Source of the DNA: Alphaproteobacteria bacterium | GTDB taxonomy: Bacteria > Pseudomonadota > Alphaproteobacteria > Rickettsiales > JAFLCR01 | Assembly: GCA_017302755.1 (NCBI GenBank) | Contig: JAFLCR010000113.1 | Location: 1 to 7,719, forward strand | Direction of reading: 5' to 3' | Length of the DNA: 7,719 nt | Shown here: positions 6,071-7,719 of the stretch, one piece after another | Position numbering within the stretch: position 1 is the stretch's first letter | How the letters are laid out: each line of letters starts with the position of its first letter | Position numbers and translations under genes: made by a program | The notes under the pieces: model-generated | Databases searched by the model: none | What the model was told of the DNA's origin: nothing | What the model saw: the letters and a program-made list of their open reading frames with translations, nothing else

Positions 6071-6871
6071 ATGCCTCTCGCCTTCGTCAACCCCGCCGAT
6101 AAACCGCTTTCCCAGCTCCGCATCCTCGTCACCAACGATGACGGCATCCACGCCGACGGCTTGAAAATACTGGAGAAAATCGCCAAATCCCTCTCCAAGG
6201 ACGTCTGGATCGTCGCCCCCGAAACCGAGCAGAGCGGCGCGGGCCACTCCCTTACCCTGCACCGCCCTTTCCGCGCGCGGAAAATTTCTGCCAAGAAATA
6301 CGCCGTCTCCGGCACCCCGACCGACTGCGCCCTCTTCGCCGCGCGCTACATCATCCCCAAAAAGAAGCCGATCGACCTGATCCTCTCCGGCGTCAACCGC
6401 GGCGGCAACCTGGCGGAGGACGTCACCTATTCCGGCACCATCGCCGCCGCGATGGAGGGCACGCTGCTCGACATCCCCTCCATCGCCATGAGCCAATGCT
6501 ATCTCGGCGACCGCGTGCACTGGACAACCGCGCTCGAGCATGCCCCCGCCGTCATCCGAACGCTGGTGAAAACCGGCTGGCCAGCGGGCACGCTGATCAA
6601 CATCAACTTCCCACCGATCGTTTCCACGGAAGTGAAAGGCGTGCGCGCCGCGAGCCACGGCTGCCGCAAAATCGGCGAAAAACTTATCGAGCGCACCGAT
6701 CCCAAAGGCCGCCCCTATTTCTGGATCGGCGCCGACCGCGAACTCGACGAAGCGCAAAAGGACAACGACATCGCCCATATCCGCGAAGGCTACATCACCG
6801 TCACTCCGATCCAGATGGACATGACGGATTACAAAAGCCTCAAGGTGCTGGAGAAGGCGCTGGAGAAATAA
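6071..6871 (+). CDS. surE: 5'/3'-nucleotidase SurE
   Basis: Metal-dependent phosphatase that removes phosphate from nucleoside monophosphates; cytoplasmic, linked in other bacteria to stationary-phase survival. 266 residues. Metal-site residues are all present: Asp23 and Asp24 in TNDDGIHA, Ser55 in APETEQSGAGHSLT, and Asn109 in LSGVNRGGN. VSGTPTDC (79-86) and TYSGTIAAAMEG (119-130) complete the conserved core. The core normally begins almost at the initiator Met (MRILVTNDDG); here 16 residues precede it and no ATG, GTG or TTG lies between, so the extension appears real. No Shine-Dalgarno sequence is visible. A TAAACT at 6046-6051 could be a -10 box giving a very short leader. It is divergent from paralogue B and convergent with the four-Cys protein gene. 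Confidence 0.96.
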   Translation: MPLAFVNPADKPLSQLRILVTNDDGIHADGLKILEKIAKSLSKDVWIVAPETEQSGAGHSLTLHRPFRARKISAKKYAVSGTPTDCALFAARYIIPKKKPIDLILSGVNRGGNLAEDVTYSGTIAAAMEGTLLDIPSIAMSQCYLGDRVHWTTALEHAPAVIRTLVKTGWPAGTLININFPPIVSTEVKGVRAASHGCRKIGEKLIERTDPKGRPYFWIGADRELDEAQKDNDIAHIREGYITVTPIQMDMTDYKSLKVLEKALEK

Positions 6872-6901
6872 CTCCCGTCATTGCGAGGGAGCTTGCGGCC
6901 G
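6872..6901. repeat. Fragment of a GTCATTGCGAG-type dispersed repeat in a 30-base convergent junction
   Basis: Between the surE stop and the stop of the opposite gene lies CGTCATTGCGAGGGAGCTTGCG, which resembles the left part of GTCATTGCGAG... dispersed intergenic repeats known from many proteobacteria. CTCCC (6872-6876) can pair with GGGAG (6887-6891), a weak 5-bp stem. There is no T-run, so it is not a normal terminator. Confidence 0.4.
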
Positions 6902-7378
6902 CTACTTCTTCCCCACCGTCCAGTCCCGATGGCTTTTCCAGCCCGTGCCGTGCATGCATTCCACCTGATAGCTCTCGCGCAGATCCTGCAGGCGCCGATA
7001 CGAAATCGGCGGCTCGCGTTCCACCACGGTGCGCACGCGCCTGCCATGGGCATCATAGACATCATAGGCGCGATCATGGCTCATGAGGGCGAGCGTATCC
7101 GGGTAATGCACGGACGCTTCGTTGCGGCAGCGCCGCCGGTCGCCCTCAAATCCCTTCTGCTCCATGATCTGCCCGTAGCGGCAGCGGTTATAGGCTTCGA
7201 CATCGCCCTTTTCGCCGCCGCAACGCCTGTCGACCGTGATCCAGTCGATGTTGACCGCCGGCACGCCGCGCAGGGTCAGCACGTGGTTAAGGTTGCGCCA
7301 ATCCTCCTGCGCGCCCGGTGCGCCTGCCATGCTTAATGCCGCCGCAGCGTAGATTATGCCTATCCGGAATAGTCGCAT
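6902..7378 (-). CDS. Exported four-cysteine protein of unknown function
   Basis: 158 residues; not recognised. The ATG at 7378 has GAGGAG 6 bases upstream. Residues 1-24 look like a signal peptide (MRLF basic start, hydrophobic IGIIYAAAALSMAG, cut near GAQ|ED), so it is probably periplasmic or secreted. The mature part has four cysteines (53, 66, 84, 141), a number that would allow two disulfide bonds. It is rich in Arg, Asp and aromatic residues: DRRCGGEKGDVEAYNRCRYG (50-69), AYDVYDAHGRRVR (104-116) and a C-terminal ECMHGTGWKSHRDW (140-153). No enzyme motif stands out. It is convergent with surE and divergent from the stress-type gene to its right, with 110 bases between the two starts. Confidence 0.8.
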   Translation of the reverse strand: MRLFRIGIIYAAAALSMAGAPGAQEDWRNLNHVLTLRGVPAVNIDWITVDRRCGGEKGDVEAYNRCRYGQIMEQKGFEGDRRRCRNEASVHYPDTLALMSHDRAYDVYDAHGRRVRTVVEREPPISYRRLQDLRESYQVECMHGTGWKSHRDWTVGKK

Positions 7379-7445
7379 CGCCTTCTCCTCTATTCTCCCT
7401 TTATACCCGCCCCTGCCCCGGGAATCGATTTTTTATGGCGCCAGG

Positions 7446-7460
7446 CTTCCTATGAGGAAG
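7446..7460. repeat. Small dyad CTTCCT-ATG-AGGAAG in divergent promoter region
   Basis: Perfect 6-bp arms with a 3-base centre, 28 bases before the start of the right-hand gene. It is either a candidate operator for one of the two divergent genes or a leader hairpin. Confidence 0.35.
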
Positions 7461-7488
7461 GTACAACCATCCCTACGGAGATTCCATC

Positions 7489-7719
7489 ATGAACACCATC
7501 ATCGCCAGTTTCGATTCGCTTGCCGACGCCGAGAACGCCGTGCAGGCGCTACGACGGATCGGCATCACGGAAAGCAATATCGGCCTTATCATGTCCGACG
7601 CCGCGCGGACGCGCTTCTTCGACAAGAACGCCAAAGCGCCCAAGAGCACGCTCAACCCCGATATCAGCACCAAGGCGCCTGAAGGCGCGTCGATCGGCGC
7701 GGTGGCAGGCGGCATCATC
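7489..7719 (+). CDS. General-stress-type protein (YflT/GSP17M-like N-terminal domain), 3' partial
   Basis: 77 codons are visible from the ATG at 7489; the frame is still open at the window edge. GGAG sits 8 bases upstream. The opening reads MNTIIASFDSLADAENAVQALRRIGI by parts: a beta strand (IIASFD), a helix (ADAENAVQAL), then SNIGLIMSD, the beta-alpha-beta pattern of general stress protein 17M/YflT-type N-terminal domains. A linker follows, then a Gly/Ala-rich stretch (GASIGAVAGGII) that probably begins the glycine-zipper-like hydrophobic segment often found after this domain. Such proteins are usually stress-induced, but I found no GGAAC...CGTT (EcfG-type) promoter upstream. The family call rests on pattern, not a search. 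Confidence 0.65.
   Translation, partial: MNTIIASFDSLADAENAVQALRRIGITESNIGLIMSDAARTRFFDKNAKAPKSTLNPDISTKAPEGASIGAVAGGII

Noticed and set aside
6059..6778. Minus-strand open frame opposite surE
   Set aside because: Gly/Ala/Asp-rich antisense frame; surE has all its family motifs.
7390..7488. EcfG-type stress promoter before the right-hand gene
   Set aside because: GGGAAT at 7419-7424 region is the only near match to the -35, and no CGTT follows at the right distance.

Overview
This GC-rich window reads as chromosomal DNA of an alphaproteobacterium. The evidence is the wording of the housekeeping proteins: the seryl-tRNA synthetase motif-2 region, and the SurE blocks NDDGIHA, APETEQSGAGHSLT and SGVNRG. 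Gene density is high, most genes face their neighbours, and rho-independent terminators are clear. No rRNA, tRNA, CRISPR array, transposase or phage gene was seen.

Layout, left to right. (1) The 3' part of a secreted or surface-type parallel beta-helix protein (+), whose 5' end lies outside the window. (2) A leader region dense in inverted repeats, then an AmtB-type ammonium transporter (+) ending at a strong, nearly symmetric terminator. (3) A possible 50-residue small gene on the minus strand. It is convergent with amtB, shares the same terminator read the other way, and has a sigma70-like promoter. (4) A periplasmic single-domain rhodanese (+) with its own terminator. (5) A minus-strand block: seryl-tRNA synthetase, preceded by two small genes that are diverged paralogues of one another and that I do not recognise. 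(6) SurE nucleotidase (+), divergent from that block. (7) A small exported four-cysteine protein of unknown function (-), convergent with surE. (8) The start of a general-stress-type protein (+) that runs off the right edge.

How the parts relate. SerS and SurE are housekeeping proteins (tRNA charging; nucleotide and stationary-phase metabolism). In many alphaproteobacteria serS and surE are adjacent and co-directional. Here they point in opposite directions, with the paralogous pair between serS and surE. AmtB, the rhodanese, the beta-helix protein and the four-Cys protein are envelope or exported proteins, but nothing shows that they form one pathway. The transporter has no glnK (PII) gene next to it in this window.

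The most interesting unexplained items are the tandem paralogue pair, the small ORF with a near-complete set of expression signals, and the three dyads in the amtB leader. I see no convincing multi-gene new system (defence, biosynthetic or mobile).
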